Assembly: GCA_027576995.1 (NCBI GenBank)
Contig: JANBQC010000001.1
Coordinates: forward strand, 141,655-205,654
Direction: 5' to 3'
Length of the DNA: 64,000 bases
Source of the DNA: Dimargaris cristalligena
Taxonomy: Eukaryota; Kickxellomycota; Dimargaritomycetes; Dimargaritales; Dimargaritaceae
Shown here: in pieces, positions 21,441-33,729 of the stretch
Numbering within the stretch: the first letter of the stretch is position 1
Layout: each line of letters opens with the position of its first letter
Translations under genes and position numbers: made by a program
The notes under the pieces: model-generated
Told to the model about the DNA's origin: nothing
The model's input: the letters and a program-made list of their open reading frames with translations, nothing else
The model's database searches: none

Positions 21441-22913
21441 TTAGTGGGATAGGGCGCACCGCGGTCCAAACGTATAGCGATCGCTGACAAGCTGGTCAAG
21501 CTGGAACATAAAGTCGTCGACCGGGGTCGGTTCGGCGGGACCGGTGGGCGGTGTGGCCAACTGCTCGAGAAGGAGAGTAGGCACCGTCTGGTCCATCCAC
21601 GATTCAATACCACTGCTGCTGCTATCCGTGGACGAGTAGACCGAAAGGGCCAGATCCAGATTCGGGTACCGGGGACATTGTGTTTCCGGAATGCCGGAGG
21701 GGGCGGGGGTCAAGGGGGACTCGCGCCAAGTAAACGACTGTGTAGAGGGATCGATGCCAAGCGAACGCAGCATACGCTCCACGTAACGGCGGGCTAGCCC
21801 CGGTGGAAAATTAACCACCACGCACGAGTCCCGCGTGGTGAGTTGACAGCAGGGTAGCGTGTCGGCGAGCTGTTCCACCATCCGCGTAACGGTGCAAAGG
21901 TGGGCCTCCTGAAGGGCCTGGGCGGTGCGCAGTTTAGCTAGTACCGTAGCGGGTGCCGTGGTGTCCGCTTCGGGAGAGAAGACCGGGCTCAGCTCAGCCG
22001 ATACGATGGAGATTTCGAGCTGCACGATGACGGGCTCGAATTGCGCGGAGCCATAGATTAGGTCAGGTAGTGGCATCTCGGGGGCCGGGGGCCGCGCGGG
22101 AAGCAGGGTGGTCAGAGAGCGGACCCCCCATAGAGCGGGCCGGTTCCCGGTTGGGTTAAAGGGGCGAGTGAGGCCGAGGGGAGCCTGGGGTGTCCGGCGA
22201 GGAGAGCGAAAAAGGCCTAGCCGCGGAAGCGCCCCACCGGGGACTCGGGCCGAGGTTTCCTCGCCCAGTCGACGCTGTAAGAGGGCCAGTTCACTGGCTT
22301 TGCAGCTAAAGGCGGCTACGCGATGGGCAGGACCCGCCCGGGCGGCCGACGCCAGCGAGGGTAGGGCCGAGGGAGTAAAGAAGCGGGAGCTTGTGGTGCA
22401 GAAAGTGCGGGAGAGGCGGCCCGAGAACTGGCCAAAGGAAGCGAACGCCGAGGCAAAGGGGGAACGGGGGCGGCCCCCCTCCAACCAACAGTGGTGCTGC
22501 TGGGTGTAGGAGGAGCGGTGGTGAGCCCACTGGGCCCGGAAGTGGTGTAGGCCGGGGCCGGTCGGACGGGGGTGGTGGCGGCCCACCCAGAAGCGGACCA
22601 CGATACGCACAACGGCCTGGACCAACAAACTGGCCCTACAGAGCGGGGAGGGGGCAAACTGGCCCAGGGCGGGGAACGCGAAGGGTGCGGCGCACGAGCG
22701 GGCGGAGGAGGACAGGGAGCCGACGGGAGGAGCCAGGTGCAGGGAGCGGGCCTGCGGGGTGAGTACCATGGCGCGCTTCTTCTGCTGCAGCCCCATGCGG
22801 GCCTGGTTAAGGATGGCCAGGCGCTTGAGGGAGATGGCCAGGTGTCGCTGGGCGACCGGAAACATGGACACAATATTATGCCTCCGGGCCCAGGCACTAA
22901 ACGCGCCAACCAT
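21441..22913 (-). CDS. Unassigned protein, basic N-terminal half
   Basis: Single open frame of 490 residues on the minus strand from a true ATG. I cannot assign it firmly. Residues 1-260 are rich in Ala, Arg, Ser and His with few acidic residues. They could hold a mitochondrial targeting or membrane-associated segment, but no clear cleavage site is visible. From about 275 on the composition turns normal: PDLIYGSAQFEPVIVQLEIS, VLAKLRTAQALQEAHLCTVTRMVEQLADTL and VVVNFPPGLARRYVERMLRSLGI form a compact beta-helix-helix-beta pattern. This outline recalls, from memory, a fungal family often labelled 'casein kinase II beta 2 subunit'; I give that little weight. The acidic C-terminus has DDFMFQLDQLVSDRYTFG. 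Codon pattern and GC content match neighbouring genes, so the frame is probably real. Confidence 0.65.
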   Translation of the reverse strand: MVGAFSAWARRHNIVSMFPVAQRHLAISLKRLAILNQARMGLQQKKRAMVLTPQARSLHLAPPVGSLSSSARSCAAPFAFPALGQFAPSPLCRASLLVQAVVRIVVRFWVGRHHPRPTGPGLHHFRAQWAHHRSSYTQQHHCWLEGGRPRSPFASAFASFGQFSGRLSRTFCTTSSRFFTPSALPSLASAARAGPAHRVAAFSCKASELALLQRRLGEETSARVPGGALPRLGLFRSPRRTPQAPLGLTRPFNPTGNRPALWGVRSLTTLLPARPPAPEMPLPDLIYGSAQFEPVIVQLEISIVSAELSPVFSPEADTTAPATVLAKLRTAQALQEAHLCTVTRMVEQLADTLPCCQLTTRDSCVVVNFPPGLARRYVERMLRSLGIDPSTQSFTWRESPLTPAPSGIPETQCPRYPNLDLALSVYSSTDSSSSGIESWMDQTVPTLLLEQLATPPTGPAEPTPVDDFMFQLDQLVSDRYTFGPRCALSH

Positions 22914-24178
22914 AGCTGTATAGGGTCTGCGGAGGACGAGCGGCGTCGCAGTTGGGGGGATCAGTCGTGAATATAGCCAACCCGGAAACTGAAGGGAGTC
23001 CCTCTAAAAGTAGGAGAGGCCGGTAGGCAAATAGAATTAAATAGATCCGAAGGGAATCGGTAAAAGTACGCTACCCAGGAAGGAGGCTTTCGTTTAATGG
23101 ATGACAAGAAAGAGGAATTCAAAAATAGAGAAGCGTAAAGAAAAGAAAGAAACGATAGAGAAGAGGTGACGACGAGTGTGATCCAACGGAATCGCAAGGG
23201 TGCCAAGAATTAGTGCAGGGCAGCCAACCCCATATGCATACACATATGGGCGACGAGTAAAAATAGTATACACTAGTATATATATAATAGAATAGGCAGA
23301 TTAGAGGCTAAAAGGGGGGGTTGTATATAATACCCTCCCTCCCATTGCTGTCCAATAATTGGGGGAGGACAGCCTCTCTGTTCTATACCCCCCCATACTG
23401 TAAACTACAGCAGGCCAGCCTGGCTTGGGAAAAATCCCCCACCGGCCGGGGCAATAATTGGCCATGGAGCCACCCAGCCCCGTTCGGCACCAACCGGAAG
23501 CAAGAGGTCCCACGTGATGGGTGACGGTCGGGGGAATGGGGAGCGCTTCGTCATCAGCACCCCCCTCACTATGTTGCCCCTAATCCCCCCCGCCCCTAGA
23601 AAACACCTTACTTATCACGGCGATGCATCCATTTGCCGCCCAGAACTGCAAAGTCGCTTCTTGCTAAGAATATCACCACCCCCTAGGATATGGGAGTAGT
23701 TCAACCAGGCTGTTTAACGAAAAATCCATTTGATGAGGCAAATACTACTGGTTGAAAATAAACATCCCGCCGATTTTCCCATACGCATAACAGTTAAAAC
23801 CTTACACAACCGAGCTGAACTTCGCCCATATTCACACATACTATGGGCGAAAACGGGGGAGGGTCATGGACTGACCAGCGCTGTAGCCTGCCACTACCCG
23901 CTAGATTAATAATAATAATGTAAAAATACCCCATCAAAAGAAATTCATCGGGCCAGCCATAAATTAGGGCGATGGTGTAAATGAAAAGAAACGTAGGGTA
24001 CCTTTATTACTACCAAGAGTCGCGCAACCTTACCAAAGAGGGGCAATCTTGTTTAAAAATGAATGGTTATATCGCTCTAGTTGGACCGAACTTCCGGCTC
24101 GTATATTCGTGAATCAGGGGGTAGTGGTGATATACCACCCCAGTCCGCTTTGTTATCCCAGGCACTGATAACCCTAGG
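22914..24178. other. Intergenic region
   Basis: About 1.3 kb upstream of the unassigned gene and downstream of the BRAP/ETP1 gene. AT-rich, with an inverted CATATG-type stretch near 23232-23248. I find no exon with family resemblance. Confidence 0.5.
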
Positions 24179-26637
24179 TCATTTCTTTTTGCGGCCTTTA
24201 GTGGGGGTGGCGCGGGCCGCTGCCGATGAGGCCGGTGACGGACGAGTCGACACCCCCACCACGTCGGCCCCTTGTAGGGAGGTGTCGCTGGCCACTTTTT
24301 GCTGCATGCTCAGATAGGCCATGAGGTCTTGCACTTGTTCCTGTAGTTCCGCAATGGTCTGGTCCTTGGCCGCTAGTTCCCCTTTGAGGGTCGATTGGTT
24401 GGCCGACAGAGCCTTGTTTAGCTATCGGGTCCCAAAACGAGTGATACATGTATTCATAGGTTCAGCGGTTATATCTACATAAGGCGTGGTTCATTAAGCG
24501 GTGGGTTCCACCATCTTTCTAAACGGTAAACGCGGTGGAAAAATACCCCAGTGGGGATGGTACACACCCTTGCACGCAACCGCCGGGGAGGGGCTAGGCC
24601 ATGTCGAAAATCCTTACCTCGGCTTCTTCGGTCCAGCGCTGCTCCAGCTTGGCCACCTGGGCGGACAATTTGTCCACGCGCTTGTCAAATCTATGTTTGG
24701 TCGTTTCTAACTCTAGGAGATGCGTACGGGTGCTTTGGTTAGTTTGCTGGGCTTCTTGGTATTTTTTCATCCACTGGCTGCGCTCACGGCGAGTGGCTCG
24801 TAGCTCCTCTACGGTGTGATACCAGTCCCGGGCCAGATTGTCGATTTGGGACTCGTAAAATTGCCGCTGGGACTCCAACTGGGAGTCGAGTAATCCTGCG
24901 AATTCAGTATTGAGGGACTGGACTTTTTCCTGTTGACAGAGATTGCTTCCCGAAGGATAATACATTAATTACATTGGCATTATTAGTGTCCGAATTTCAA
25001 TGAGGTGCAATACCAGCTAGATAACCGGGGCATCCAAGACCAACCCTTACCTCCAGACCAACGGTCCCACTAGGACTTGGCGAATTCGGTTCTGGTAGCT
25101 CAACCAGTTTGCCATCGGCCCGATTTTGAATGAGTCGATGTACGTATCTAAGCGGTTAAAGTGAAGATAAGGTGTATTAGAATGGCTAGGTCCAATTAGA
25201 TCCCGCAATATTAGTATTTGCACAAAGGGAAGGCATACAATTACTTGAAGGGACGCGTCATTCACGATATAATATAATAGATCAAAGGAGGAGGGGGAAG
25301 AGGATAACTTACCCCTCATTGGCGTAATCCCAGACTCGCTGACTCTCCAGCTCCAGCGAGTATAGATGTCCAGTGGCTTCGAAATGTTGGTGGGCATGGC
25401 CGGCCTGATAACGGCCGCACCCGATATGCGCGCAAATAAGGCAGATCCATAAATGATCCCTGGCCCCGCAGTGAGCGCACTGGGTTTCCAAATCATCGTC
25501 GCTGGATCCCGATAAATGGGTTGGCAGAGCCTCAGGCAACGGGGTAGTAGATTCGGTGCCCTCCGGTTCAGCCCCGCCGCCCGCCCCCTGTAGGACCGGT
25601 GAAGGAACAGGGTCCACAGGTAAACGGTTACTGCTCCTCCTGACATTAGGGGTGGTTTCGGTGGACCCCGTCCGGCGTCGATTGGCACTGTACCGGCAGA
25701 CTGGACAGCTGCCATCCCCCCATCGGAATAGGCATTGGCAATGGAAGGTGTGCTGGCATAGGATGGTCATAAGCCCCGTGGCTGATGAATCCAGGCTCTC
25801 TAGGCAAACCGGACACGTGGGCAATTCCAAGAGCCGGGCAGGTACCACAGGAGCGGTGGACTCATCACTGCCCCTGGCTTCCGCTGAATCGGCCGGAACG
25901 CCAGTGGCGTCCAAGAACAGAGGCAGAGCATGATCGGGTACGGCCGACGGTTGGACGAGGACTTCGTTAACGTACACCACGTGGCATTTTTCGGGCTCAA
26001 GCGAGCTAAACGCCCGACCGCTGTACGTTGTGTAAAAGTGGTCAGCGTCCGAGGGCGTCTGAAACTGAAGTAATGCCAGATAGCGGTTGGGGTGCTGGTC
26101 CCGGATGGTCCGAATGTGAAGAATGGCTTCCCGGTAGCCGCCCAGAAACGACAGGACGTCGGCAGCGGACATATAGGTGGGGACCGCTAGAATGGCCAAT
26201 AACGTGCCCGGCTGCGGACTGGCAGCCACCGTCTGGGTCGTCTGAGGAGGCTCGGAATCGCGATAGAGGTGCACCACTCCCCAGGGGTAGTCGGCGGAGT
26301 CGATTTCCAGGTTGTTGGCTACAAACCGACCGCGGAGGACCGTGTCGGCTGGAACTGGTGTGGCGCTTCTGGGGTGGTTAGACATAGTAGGCTGTAGTAA
26401 ATCCAGGTGAATTGGGCCAACCCGGCGGCCATGGGGTCCAGCGAAGGGGTGGGGTTCGCCTGCTAATAGAGACGCGAAGCTGGGTGGAGGTGAGGCAGCT
26501 CCCGAAGGCGGTTCTAGGAACCAGGCGCTGAGCTGTTGGAGTCGGATTTGCCACTGTCCAAGACGGCCTGTGGCGGAGGACGAGGTCGGTTGAACCGAAA
26601 AGAGTTCCAGGTGCAGGGAGTACCACCGTTTAGGCAT
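24179..26637 (-). CDS. BRAP/ETP1-like RING and UBP zinc-finger E3 ligase
   Basis: Four exons on the minus strand: 26637-25313, 25147-25051, 24929-24618 and 24421-24179, giving 658 residues. Domains in order: a BRAP2 RRM-like domain (about 144-226, GTLLAILAVP to CHVVYVNEV); a RING-H2 at 275-314 with C275, C278, C294, H296, H299, C302, C311 and C314; a UBP-type zinc finger from about 387 (CAHCGARDHLWICLICAHIG); then a long coiled coil (SLNTEFAGLLDSQLESQRQF onward) ending in a basic GRKKK tail. The layout is that of human BRAP (IMP), a Ras-responsive ubiquitin ligase that restrains KSR/MAPK signalling, and yeast Etp1, an ethanol-tolerance factor. An extra Pro-rich stretch of about 65 residues separates RING and UBP domains. 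The start is the first in-frame ATG. Confidence 0.92.
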
Positions 26638-27312
26638 GGGTGGGCCAGGCAAACAGACAAAACTAAGCCAATGCGCAATTAAAAGAGACTGGGTAAGTAT
26701 TATGTGATTGGCAGTAAGTTAAGCAAGGTAAAATGGTTTCAGTGGAATGCGGGCACTTACCGGATTGAGTCTACCACGGCCCAAGGGCCCTTTTGGCTTA
26801 GCACCCGGTCCTCCAAGATACCGCGATTGAACTAGACCAGCTGACACTATGTGGCCGCACGGCTTGCTGCATCGTGTGGGTCTTGTGGAGGCAGCTCGGT
26901 AGTAGTAGAAGAGAAATATTAAAATGGTTTCGAGCCATAGAGCCCCAGTTCTTGTAGGGACTGTGGAATAACGGCTGAAATCCCCCTCCCCTCACTAATA
27001 TTGACCGTTAACCCTCTACCCCTTCGAAAGTGTGTTTCAACCCTGACCCACTGCCCTATAACGCAGTATTAATACTATCTGAGCTGGTTTCAAGATTTTT
27101 ACATTAAACTTTATTTAATTTCCTAAACAAGCCGGGGTCTTAAGCTAAGGGCACATAAAGATAGGAGGAGTGGACATCCAACTTCAGTATCTCGCCCGTC
27201 CTAAATCGGAACCCTCTGAATTAGTCAAAGTTCAAACTAAGTTCACCCGTCACGTTAGAACGAGCAGATCATTCATCCCAACCCCCCCCCCCCCGCTGAT
27301 TAGAATATACGT
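26638..27312. other. Intergenic region
   Basis: Lies upstream of BRAP/ETP1 and downstream of CTNNBL1. It includes a homopolymeric C run near 27282-27295. No exon recognised. Confidence 0.55.
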
Positions 27313-30300
27313 CTAAAGATTTTTCAAAATTGCCCGAAGCCGGTTGGCCTCGGCCTGGCGCGAGAGTTCCGACGATTCGGACGGGTCGATTTCCCCGGCC
27401 TCGCCGTCCAGCTCGGATTTAGGACCCGGCTCGGTATGCGTAGGGTCCACCGGAAGGCTGTCCAGATTGGCGATGTACTCTACGGTAATCATACACCCAA
27501 CAAAATTAGAGTTCGATCGCCAGGGTAGAAAAATAGGATGAAGAATTCGGGGACACGAAGGGACAGAGTTAGTTCAAGTATTCTGTAGGAAATATTCCGT
27601 GAAGCCCGGGGTGTTTCGGCGGTATCCAAGGCTGTATGATAATAATAATAGTACTAGTATTCGCCACGCCAGTTGGGTAGTCTTTGGCTCTTACCCTCTA
27701 CGTTGTGGCACACATCGGCCCATTGGCGGCCATAGCGTTTGAGCAGCATAGTGGCATGCTGCTTAATGCGGGGCGCTTCGCTCGCCAAATAGACTAGGAC
27801 CAGATCGGTCATGTGGACAACGAATAGACCCTCCGTTAGCCGCCGGGTGTAAAAGCGTTCCTCGGTGTATTCTTCTTCGTAAGCATCTTCCATATTCAGG
27901 GCCTAGGGAGAGTAAAGCATTTAGGGATACGGCAACATGCAGGTTAGTTACTATCAGGCAGTAGGCCAGTTTCGAGTGACTTGGGTCCGTCAAATAAAGG
28001 GCACGGAATCCATCTAAATACATCTATATGTTTAGTTGTGCAACGGTACTCCCACTCACCTCACGCTCAGCGGCAATTTCCGCCTCGACAGGCTGGAGTC
28101 GATCCGTATAGGTCATGTGTAGTTCGACCAGCCGGTCTACCCGTTCGTAGCCGCTGTCCGGGAATTGGTTGACGACACGCCATCGGTCGGGGGTAGCCGG
28201 TTCCGTGTGTTTAAGGAGCGAGGCAATCACTGAAATGGTGTGTTCTACTCGAGGTAGTGTCGGGAGGGGGGAGTTATGGAGATGGTCGCATACCGAAATT
28301 CGAGTTAGTAGAAAAACAGACACCGTGCCTCTCATATACTCATTAGAACGACTAAAGGGTTTCCGGGCTTTTCCAGTCGGTTATTAGGGGGAGCATTTAA
28401 CCCTTGGGGTAGAATTCCATCCACATGGCCCCGGACAAGTGCCCATTGGATCGAGCATAGTGGCCATATAAATGATCACTTGAAGGCCGATGGCAAAGAG
28501 GCCCTCTACCTACCTTCTTCGTCCGCCTCCGATATGATTTTATATTGCTTCTTAAACTTGGCCAGGCCCTATCACAAACGACGTGAGCCACCCAAATAAC
28601 ATGGTTCAATAAACATAATATAGATGCACCAAGCAGGACGTTAATTCGCGGCAACAATAACGCGATCACGGTAGGCAGCGAGATGGTTGCCCATCCGTCG
28701 GGAGAAGTCGACGCCATTTCACCATCAATAAGCAGGACCCTTATACGTCCCCATCCGGTTATATTTAGGGCAGCGGGAACCATGTGGGGAATGCAACGCT
28801 ATACCAACCTTTTTCATGAACACTTTCATGATGGGCACCAGGCCCGACTCTTCGATAAATTTTTGAGCAATCAGTTTGGAAACGAAGTGGTTGGTGCACG
28901 TCGCAAAGTTGAGGACTTTGAGGGCCCTTGAGCGGGACAGAAGTTTAGCTCTATAGATGTTTGATCCAGGGTGATCGAGCGATAGTAAAGATACATGTTA
29001 AAGCGGGTTTAGCTACAATATGGGGGTAGGTGGGGCTGTGGCTTCCCGAGTAATAATCACAATGGTAACTTACTTGAGCATTAGGATCATTAATTCGACG
29101 CCCTCATTCTTTAAAAACTGGAGCTTAAGTTCGGGCTCACCGATCATTAGGCATAGGATATCGAATAGATTTTCCATATACTCGATTTCGTCGCCCGAGT
29201 CTGGATCGCGCTGTCGGTAGACCTATCAAAGAAACCCCGCACCCATTCGTACATATATTTATATATGCATTTTTGGAAGAACAAATAAATAACCAAATAT
29301 GAGTGAGCATAGTGGGGGTGGGTTCCGGGGCCTGGGTGATATATATGAGCAGGTGGGGATGAAATCAGTGACAATGGTCGTTAAAGTTGGCGGGGAGTGC
29401 CCCATGGAATTTTAAAGACATATGGCAAATGACTTACCGACAGGGCCTGAAGTATAGTATCGATTCCGCCGAGGGCCCCGAGGCGAATCTGGTTCGATGG
29501 TGAGCCCTGTAAGATAATCACCAGAATTTCGCTGGCGTATTGTAGGTTCGACGAGAACTGTCCCGCGGCGATCACGTTGAGCAACCAGGACAGAATGGCT
29601 GTGCGCTCCACAAGCTCAGTGACGTAGGTAGTACGGAGTTCGGTTAGATGTTCGATTAGACCCAGGGTCTGGAAAATGGCCGCCTGATCTTCGGGGCGAT
29701 CATCTTGGAGTCGGCCGAGGTTTTGGACCACGAGTTCCAGCCCCTGGTTGGAAATAAATGCACCGACCATTGTATTAACCGCTTCGATCAAGGCGGCGGT
29801 GGCCCGCTCCTGTTCCACCAAGGTATGGATAGCCTCCTGGTCCAGCTCTTCCCCAGAGATTACGGGAATGGCATTGAAAACCGTTTCCTCGTCGGTCCAC
29901 TCATTGAAGACCTCCACCACAATGGCGGCCACGTCGGTGTTCTCGTGGGACAATTGGGAGAGAAGTAGAGGAATAGTATCCAGTTGGGCCAGCTCAGTGA
30001 ACTGTTGGGGCGCCTGTGATAGATTGACGAAGCGGTGTAAAGTGTGTTCCAGATCGATTTCTGATTCCATGAACTTGGCGGGTGTATCGGGGTAGCGGGC
30101 TCGCAATTCCTGGTTTTTGTTGATGGCACGTTCCAATTGAAGGGTTAGCCTCCGGATAGCGGGCAGGGTCAGTTCGGGGTCGGTCTCATCAGAGAGCACC
30201 GCCCGTGAAGAGCCCTCTACTCCGTCAATTTGGTCGATTTCTTCCACAAAGTCGAGGATTTCCCGCTGCTGGTCACTGAAGCCGTCCCCGTAAAATCGGT

Positions 30301-30599
30301 GGTCCTCTTCGTCGTTGTCGTCAACTTCGGATGAATCGCCGTGGGGTGATGCCGGGGAGTCAGTCTCATGGCGCGGGCGGTGGGTAGGAGGAGGCGAGTG
30401 GCTGCTGGTTTCGTGTTTACGCTTAGCGGGGCCGGAGGGAGCCGGAGTCTGAACAGGGAGCCAATACGAGACAGCAGTCCCTGGGGATGAATGGGGGAGT
30501 TAGAAGAGAGGCTGGGTGGACCCCCTGGCTAGCCTAGCTACCAAGGGCCGGGAAGCTGCCATGGCTAGTCCATGGTGGAACTGGGGAGATGGGAGCCAT
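27313..30599 (-). CDS. CTNNBL1: Beta-catenin-like protein 1 (CTNNBL1), armadillo repeat
   Basis: At least eight exons on the minus strand: probable first exon 30599-30542, then 30480-29438, 29222-29074, 28950-28809, 28568-28514, 28244-28060, 27902-27695 and 27479-27313. This gives about 668 residues (563 in human). Family landmarks follow the human protein closely: NKNQELRARYPDTPAKFMES, HENTDVAAIVVEVFNEWTD, VVQNLGRLQDDRPED, YASEILVIILQG, YMENLFDILC, FLKNEGVELMILMLK, ERVDRLVELHMTYTDRL and ERFYTRRLTEGLFVV. CTNNBL1 is an armadillo-fold nuclear protein of the Prp19/CDC5L spliceosomal complex that binds nuclear localisation signals. An NLS-like PAKRKHE lies near residue 39. The first exon is uncertain: it is chosen because its phase fits the acceptor at 30481. 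An ATG at about 30640 followed by GTACAG does not fit the phase. Confidence 0.88.
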
Positions 30600-31560
30600 G
30601 AAAATAAACGCGTACTGTACCTTGGACTGGCTCATGCTTCGGGAGTTGGGGCTTAATAGGGATAGTGGGCCAATGTGGTAATAGCAATGGCTGAGTGGGA
30701 TAGAGAAAGTAGGGAGGCTGGTGGATTCGGGCTAGTCTGGTCTAGGTCATCTTAAGGAGCTGAGACTAATAGGGAGTTGTTTTCCGTGGCTGGTGTCGCT
30801 AGCTGCTTCTGGGTTGTGAGGGATGAGCCACCACTCTATTTGGCACCTCTACTCTACTATACTCGGCAAAGGCTCAACAGGCGCAACCCTATTTGTTGGG
30901 CCGGCATTTTCGGGGATATACTGCTGCTGGCTCCCCTATTATGTTCTTATTGTTAATAATAGAGGTTGGTGCACCACTCGCTCAGCGAAGTCTAGTTATT
31001 GCCTGCCAAACACCATTTTACTACAGGAAGGGTCATGGTGGCCTGTGGTGTGGGGAAGCTCTTTTAATAAGCTGATAAGCCTACACACCACATACGCTGC
31101 CTGCCTAGAATCACGTGATATAAAGGGGTGCCCCGATTTTCGCCCTAGTCTTTTTCCTTTTTTATATTAAGAAAAGGCATCAAGCGCAAATTAGGGAGGG
31201 GTATATAGAAAATTTAGCCAGCTATGCAGATTCCAAATGCCCTCCCAAAAAGTGAAAGTAGGACTGACTCTAAAGCAATTGAGACTATCTAGCGCAGCAT
31301 CCAACACCATTCCATAAAAAAACCCCATTGTTACCGAACATCGTCACCCATTGGATACATTCGTAGCTCATTTATCGTATTTCTAAACTACTCCCTTCGC
31401 CGAACCGTTTGAATCGGCCTCATTCCTCGCCTAAACCTCGTTCAACCCAACCCCTTCAGTCCCGTGGTGCTGACCTCTCCTTTGGGCTACTCGACTTTCT
31501 GGCCCCGTGCTGACTATACCCCAGCTATTTAGTCTATTAGCACCCTTACTCTTCGCCACC
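30600..31560. promoter_or_regulatory. Divergent promoter region (CTNNBL1 / NOL10)
   Basis: About 1 kb between two divergent genes for nuclear RNA-processing proteins. Part of the left end may be CTNNBL1 5' UTR or an alternative first exon. No other exon seen. Confidence 0.45.
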
Positions 31561-33729
31561 ATGGTCCTGCCGGTCAATAACGCCAACAATGTCCGGGTGT
31601 ATACGGTGTGCGGTACAGCCGTCAACCGGAGCGTCCCAAAATGGGCTTCGAAAAAGGGCGACCGGGCTATGAAGAAGGATCAAGGTCGGTTAGTGGAATA
31701 ATTACCCTCCCCACCCGCCTTCAACGGGGGTGTTTTATTTTAGTATAGTATAGTATATCATACATGTACATTATGGTATGCCCACCCCCATCCCTATGGA
31801 TAGTCCAAAATATATATCTAACCCGCATTATAAACCCGTATGTGTGTACGTATGTCTCTTGTGGACCGGATCCCCGATTCTAGATTACGCGACCCGCATC
31901 GAACTTATCCAGGACTTCAACTTCCCCTCCTCTTCCAACCGGATCAAAGCTACCCGCGATGGCAAATTTATTATGGCTACAGGTAAGTGCCTTTTGGCTT
32001 GATTGAGTAAACTGAGTGTAATCTTGATGTGCGCGGCGCTCGTTCCAATGTAACTAACCCCTTCGCCGCCTTATCACCCTAACCCTAAATTAAACAGGAA
32101 CCTATAAACCCCGCATGCGAGTGTTTGAATTTGCCGAAATGTCCATGAAGTTCGAACGGCACACGAATTCCGAGAACGTCAACTTCACCCTACTATCAGA
32201 CGACTGGACCAAGAGTGTCCATTTGATGAGCGACCGGTACCTTGAGTTTCACTCCCACGGAGAAATGCACTACCGAACTCGTATTCCCGCCTTTGGTCGC
32301 GATCTAGCGTATCACCGGCCCACCTGCGACTTGCTCGTGACCGGCGCCCAATCCGAGGTCTACCGCCTTAACCTAGAGGAGGGCCGCTTCATGAAACCCT
32401 TCGAAACCAGCAGTGCCGCGGGCGTCAACGTGGTGGACATCAACCCGGCCCACCAGCTCTTTGGTTTCGGTACCGAGAGCGGGACCGTGGAGTTCTGGGA
32501 CCCTCGGGCCAAACGTTGCATCGGAACAGTGGTACCCAGCGCCTCCCAGGCCATCGTAGACCCCTCCGTGAAGGACTACGGGGTGACTGCCCTGAAGTTC
32601 CACGACGATGGCCTGTCCTGTGCCGTGGGAACTTCGGCGGGCCAGGTGATGCTCTACGATCTCCGAAACGCCTCTCCCTACCTATCCAAGGATCATCGCT
32701 ACAGTCTGCCCATTAAGAGCCTGGCGTGGCACACCTCGGCCATGGACACGGCCGACCGGCAGCACCGGGTCATCAGTACCGACAGCAAGGTGATTCGTAT
32801 CTGGGACAAGTTCACGGGCAAGCAAATGACCTCCATTGAGGCCAGTCGGCCCCTGAACGACGTGTGCGTCCTGGGTAACTCGGGCATGATGTTTGCCGCC
32901 AACGAAGGTGCCGATATTTACGGGTTTTATATCCCGGCCCTCGGCCCCGCGCCCCGCTGGTGCTCCTTCCTGGACAACCTCACGGAAGAAATGGAGGAGA
33001 ACCCCAAACACACCATCTACGACGACTACAAGTTCGTTACACGCAAGGAGCTATCGTCGCTCAGCCTGGACCATCTGGTGGGCACCAACCTGCTACGGCC
33101 CTACATGCACGGATTCTTTGTCAATCTGCGTCTGTACGACAAGGCCAAGTCGATTGCCGAGCCCTTTGCCTACGACGAGTACCGCGAGAAGCAACTCCGC
33201 ACGATTCTGGACAAGGAACAGGCCTCCCGTATCCAGGCCACCGGCACCAAGAAGGAGCGCAAGGTCAATCGCCTGCTCGCCGAACGGGCCGCCAAGCAAA
33301 AGAGCCTCCTCACTGGGCACCGGTCCAAGTCGGACGGTGCGGCCAAGAACCTGCCCAGCCTCCTCCACGACAGCCGCTTTACTGCCATGTTTGAAGATCC
33401 CGATTTTGAGATTGATAGCGAAACTCAAGAGTTCCAGGCTCTTCAAGCCGGTCAGGTAAGTCGACATTGGGTGCTAGCGAAACCATTTATCCAGCTAGGT
33501 CCACAGGCACTCCTTGTCCTGTCCTATTTGGCCTATTAGGTGGTACGTGTGACTAACTAAGTATTGCCAATTTATGCTGTTTATATTATCCTTGTTTTTT
33601 AACGCTGCGCTTGAACCATGCCATACCATACCATACCATACCACGCCCGCCGGCCAACAGTCTATTTATGCCATGAAGCAGGCCGGCACTTTCCAGAAGG
33701 AAGATCAAGACGGGGCCGACTCTGAGTAA
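31561..33729 (+). CDS. ENP2: NOL10/Enp2-like WD40 ribosome biogenesis factor
   Basis: Four exons: 31561-31684, 31884-31982, 32098-33455 and 33661-33729, giving 549 residues. The chain follows NOL10/Enp2 throughout: LPVNNANNVRVYTVCG, RIELIQDFNFP, IMATGTYKPRMRVFEF, HSHGEMHYRTRIPAFGRDL, SEVYRLNLEEGRF, GTESGTVEFWDPR, WCSFLDNLTEEMEENP, YDDYKFVTRKEL and FTAMFEDPDFEID. The protein is a WD40 propeller of the small-subunit processome, acting in 18S rRNA maturation in the nucleolus. The basic, coiled C-terminal extension seen in human (688 residues) and yeast (707) is nearly absent. Here only 23 codons follow the last intron, ending in an acidic QDGADSE. A CCATA repeat lies just before the last acceptor. 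Confidence 0.93.
33617..33643. repeat. (CCATA)n repeat next to NOL10 intron 3 acceptor
   Basis: Four to five copies of the pentamer CCATA lie 15-45 nt before the acceptor AG at 33660, where branch point and pyrimidine tract would sit. Confidence 0.85.
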
